Source: Sphingobacterium sp. SGR-19 (GTDB lineage: Bacteria; Bacteroidota; Bacteroidia; Sphingobacteriales; Sphingobacteriaceae). Taken from it: a stretch of DNA of 64,000 nt. The notes below the pieces were generated by a model. It did no database searches. It was given only the letters and a program-made list of their open reading frames with translations, and had not been told where the DNA came from. Location of the stretch: assembly GCF_011043555.1 (NCBI RefSeq), contig NZ_JAAKGS010000002.1:310001-374000 (forward strand). The letters are read 5' to 3'. Shown here piece by piece: positions 62,185 to 64,000 of the stretch. Positions within the stretch are counted from its first letter, which is position 1. Each line of letters opens with the position of its first letter. Position numbers and translations under genes: made by a program.

Positions 62185-63102
62185 ATGTATACAATCGATG
62201 TTACTTTATCTAATACATTATCTGGTCATCAGAACCCGATTTTTGTTGTATCCCCGGGGATAGATTCTAAGACGATTTTTACGGGAGGAAACGATAAAGG
62301 CGTGGTGGAGTGGGATTTGATAAATGGTAAGTTCAAGCGTATTTTGTGTGCTGTTCCGGCTTCGGTATATGCTTTGCATCTGCTTAAGGAAGAAGGAATT
62401 ATAGTCGTCGGTTTGCGGAATGGGGAGGTCTGGTTTGTGGACATCGAAAAGCAGGCTCTTGTCAGCAAGACCCAAACGGAGAAGGGAGCGGTTTTTTCTA
62501 TAAAAGTGCTTACGGAAAAACGAGAGCTCATCGCTACTGGAGAGGAAGGTGTTGCCTATGTATGGTCATTGGACACCTATGCGCTATTGTATAGATTTCA
62601 TGTAGCGGACACCACGGTACGTGTCATCGAACCTCATCCGCAAGTGAACCAAGTAGCCTTCGGCGATAAAAACGGCTTTGTACATTTATATGATACAACT
62701 GACTTCAGGGAGATAACCAGACAACAGATCCATACGCTACCCGTTACGGCATTGGCCGCCACCGATACGAGTTTGCTTTCGGGCGGAAGGGATGCGAAAC
62801 TCGTCCGGTTAGCACAAAAAGATTTATCGGTTCTCCAATCTATAACCCCACATATGTTTACGGTATATGGTATACTTCCACACCCTACATTACCCATTAT
62901 CGCTACTATAAGTCGGGATAAGTCAATAAAAATATGGGATGGACTGACATTGTCGTTGCTTAAAAACATAAGCATAGAACGGGGCTATGACGCCCATCGT
63001 TTATCTATCAATACCGCAATCTGGATCGATAATCAACTCGTTACCGCCGGCGATGATAAGTTGGTGAAAGTGTGGGATGTATCCATACAGGAAGTACTAT
63101 AA
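62185..63102 (+). CDS. WD40-repeat protein
   Basis: 305 residues, roughly seven blades. Blade-like text: VVEWDLINGKFKRILCAV, VAYVWSLDTYALLYRF, TISRDKSIKIWDGLTLSLL and VTAGDDKLVKVWDVS. No other domain and no signal peptide, so a cytosolic scaffold is likely. It follows hisIE by 14 bases in the same direction, suggesting cotranscription; a role in histidine synthesis is not implied. It ends 7 bases from the convergent GAF gene. Confidence 0.9.
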   Translation: MYTIDVTLSNTLSGHQNPIFVVSPGIDSKTIFTGGNDKGVVEWDLINGKFKRILCAVPASVYALHLLKEEGIIVVGLRNGEVWFVDIEKQALVSKTQTEKGAVFSIKVLTEKRELIATGEEGVAYVWSLDTYALLYRFHVADTTVRVIEPHPQVNQVAFGDKNGFVHLYDTTDFREITRQQIHTLPVTALAATDTSLLSGGRDAKLVRLAQKDLSVLQSITPHMFTVYGILPHPTLPIIATISRDKSIKIWDGLTLSLLKNISIERGYDAHRLSINTAIWIDNQLVTAGDDKLVKVWDVSIQEVL

Positions 63103-63109
63103 GGACGTC

Positions 63110-63592
63110 TTAAAACGTAATCAATCGGCAGATAATTTCTAAATATTTCTTATCCACATGATCAAAATGGTCGGGATGTTCGCTGTCTACATCCAGTACA
63201 CCGATACATTGTCCTTCATGGAACAAGGGCACCACAATTTCCGATTTGGATAGGGAGCTACATGCAATATGTCCGGGGAAAGCCTCCACATCTGGAACAA
63301 CTAAAGTTTCTCCAGCTTTCCAAGCCGAGCCGCAGACACCTTTTCCGTAACCAATACGTGTACACGCCACAGGTCCTTGGAAAGGCCCTAACACGAGCTC
63401 CTCATTTTTTACTAAATAGAAACCAACCCACCAAAAGTTAAACTGTTCTTTGAGGGCAGCAGCGATATTTGCGAGGTTAGCAATGATATCCTGCTCACCA
63501 CTGATGAGCGCCTCTATTTGTTTGCTAAGCAGGCGGTACTGATCTTCTTTCGTTCCGGTTGCGATCTTCAAGTCTTCTGCCATGATGTGCAT
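63110..63592 (-). CDS. msrC: GAF-domain free methionine-(R)-sulfoxide reductase
   Basis: 160 residues; start at 63592 or at the ATG three codons later (MAEDLKI). The GAF-type fRMsr signatures FWWVGFYLVKNEELVLGPFQ, ACTRIGYGKGVCGSAW, HIACSSLSKSEIVVPLF and CIGVLDVDSEHPDHFD are present. The three cysteines that matter in E. coli MsrC (ACTRI, GVCG, HIACS) are all kept. Reduces free Met-R-sulfoxide. It is 3 bases from the ruvA stop and in the same direction. Confidence 0.93.
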   Translation of the reverse strand: MHIMAEDLKIATGTKEDQYRLLSKQIEALISGEQDIIANLANIAAALKEQFNFWWVGFYLVKNEELVLGPFQGPVACTRIGYGKGVCGSAWKAGETLVVPDVEAFPGHIACSSLSKSEIVVPLFHEGQCIGVLDVDSEHPDHFDHVDKKYLEIICRLITF

Positions 63593-63595
63593 TTT

Positions 63596-64000
63596 TTATA
63601 AACGTTTCAATGCGGCTTTGATCAATTGTTCCACCGTTTGCTCGGGATCGCTCGCCGCTAAGCTGTTGAGCACTTTCTCTGCCTGGGGTTTTCCGAAACC
63701 CAACATAACCAATGCGGTAAGCGCTTCTTCGGGTACGGATTGTTTTGCGAGAGGAAGCGGGATGAGCGCATCTGGTCCTTGCTTTTTTAGCTTGTCTTGC
63801 AATTCCAAAATAACACGCTGCGCAGATTTGGGACCTATCCCTTTTATTTTTTGGATGATCTGTACTTGGCCATTGATGATGGCACGCTGGATTTCCTCTG
63901 GTGTAATCGAGGAAAGCATCATGCGCCCTGTATTGGGTCCGATACCCGACACCGAAATAAGGTGATTGAACAGTTGACGCTCGCCTTCCGTTGCAAAGCC
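63596..64000 (-). CDS. ruvA: Holliday junction branch migration protein RuvA (5' end cut by window)
   Basis: The visible 134 residues cover the C-terminal two thirds. Two helix-hairpin-helix motifs: LISVSGIGPNTGRMML and IKGIGPKSAQRVILEL, then the flexible linker and domain III (EEALTALVMLGFGKPQAEKV, VEQLIKAALKRL) that binds RuvB. The reading frame is open to the right edge, upstream of a GTG at 63952 that is internal. Confidence 0.96.
   Translation of the reverse strand, partial: GFATEGERQLFNHLISVSGIGPNTGRMMLSSITPEEIQRAIINGQVQIIQKIKGIGPKSAQRVILELQDKLKKQGPDALIPLPLAKQSVPEEALTALVMLGFGKPQAEKVLNSLAASDPEQTVEQLIKAALKRL

Noticed and set aside
1..64000. tRNA, rRNA, transposase, integrase or prophage genes
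   Set aside because: None recognised on either strand while reading all gaps and large frames; a tRNAscan or profile search could not be run.

Overview
This window looks like chromosomal DNA of a Bacteroidota bacterium, most plausibly a Sphingobacteriaceae member (Sphingobacterium/Pedobacter-like; the genus is inference). The evidence is two SusC/SusD pairs, a transmembrane propeller-HTH regulator, S16 with a long acidic tail, Bacteroidota housekeeping families (DUF2480, DUF3109, DUF3108, a CcmD with signal peptide), few Shine-Dalgarno sites and TAnnTTTG-like promoter boxes.

Layout. 1-975: 3' part of an Mrp/ApbC P-loop ATPase. 1126-10978: a polysaccharide utilization locus with sensor-regulator, SusC, SusD and a two-module glycosidase ending in a GH16 domain, suggesting beta-1,3-glucan use. 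11182-17870: a second SusC, a SusD-like lipoprotein and a two-lobed esterase. 17937-21513: a GC-richer amino-sugar cluster (GH109-type protein, GlcN6P-deaminase family protein, FHS sugar transporter), followed by a convergent LacI regulator. 22625-30975: an AsmA-like/GT51 transglycosylase and an AddAB-like helicase-nuclease pair. 31047-38475: two small or unknown proteins, rpsP, rimM, metF, glnS and a degenerate FAD-oxidoreductase-like protein. 38908-53651: a long minus-strand block with TerC, a polyprenyl synthase, DUF proteins, a PpiD-like foldase, LptC, a CcmB/C/D haem-export set, an MsbA-like ABC transporter and a SAM hydrolase. 53875-63102: phoH, purC, a STAS protein, rnz, a histidine cluster hisC-B-H-A-F-IE without hisG/hisD, and a WD40 protein. 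63110-64000: a free-Met-R-sulfoxide reductase and the 3' part of ruvA.

The most unusual object is a family of three intergenic elements of about 355-420 bp (33021-33375, 36819-37173, 38484-38904), all in the same orientation. They are built from nested inverted repeats. The copies differ in sequence, but the paired arms change together at about ten positions, and the right end can form a loop-upstream (pseudoknot-like) pairing that also covaries. No protein is encoded in them. Two copies directly flank one gene. They are candidates for an undescribed structured RNA or a non-autonomous mobile element.

No tRNA, rRNA, CRISPR array, transposase or integrase was recognised. All family assignments come from reading motifs, without database searches.
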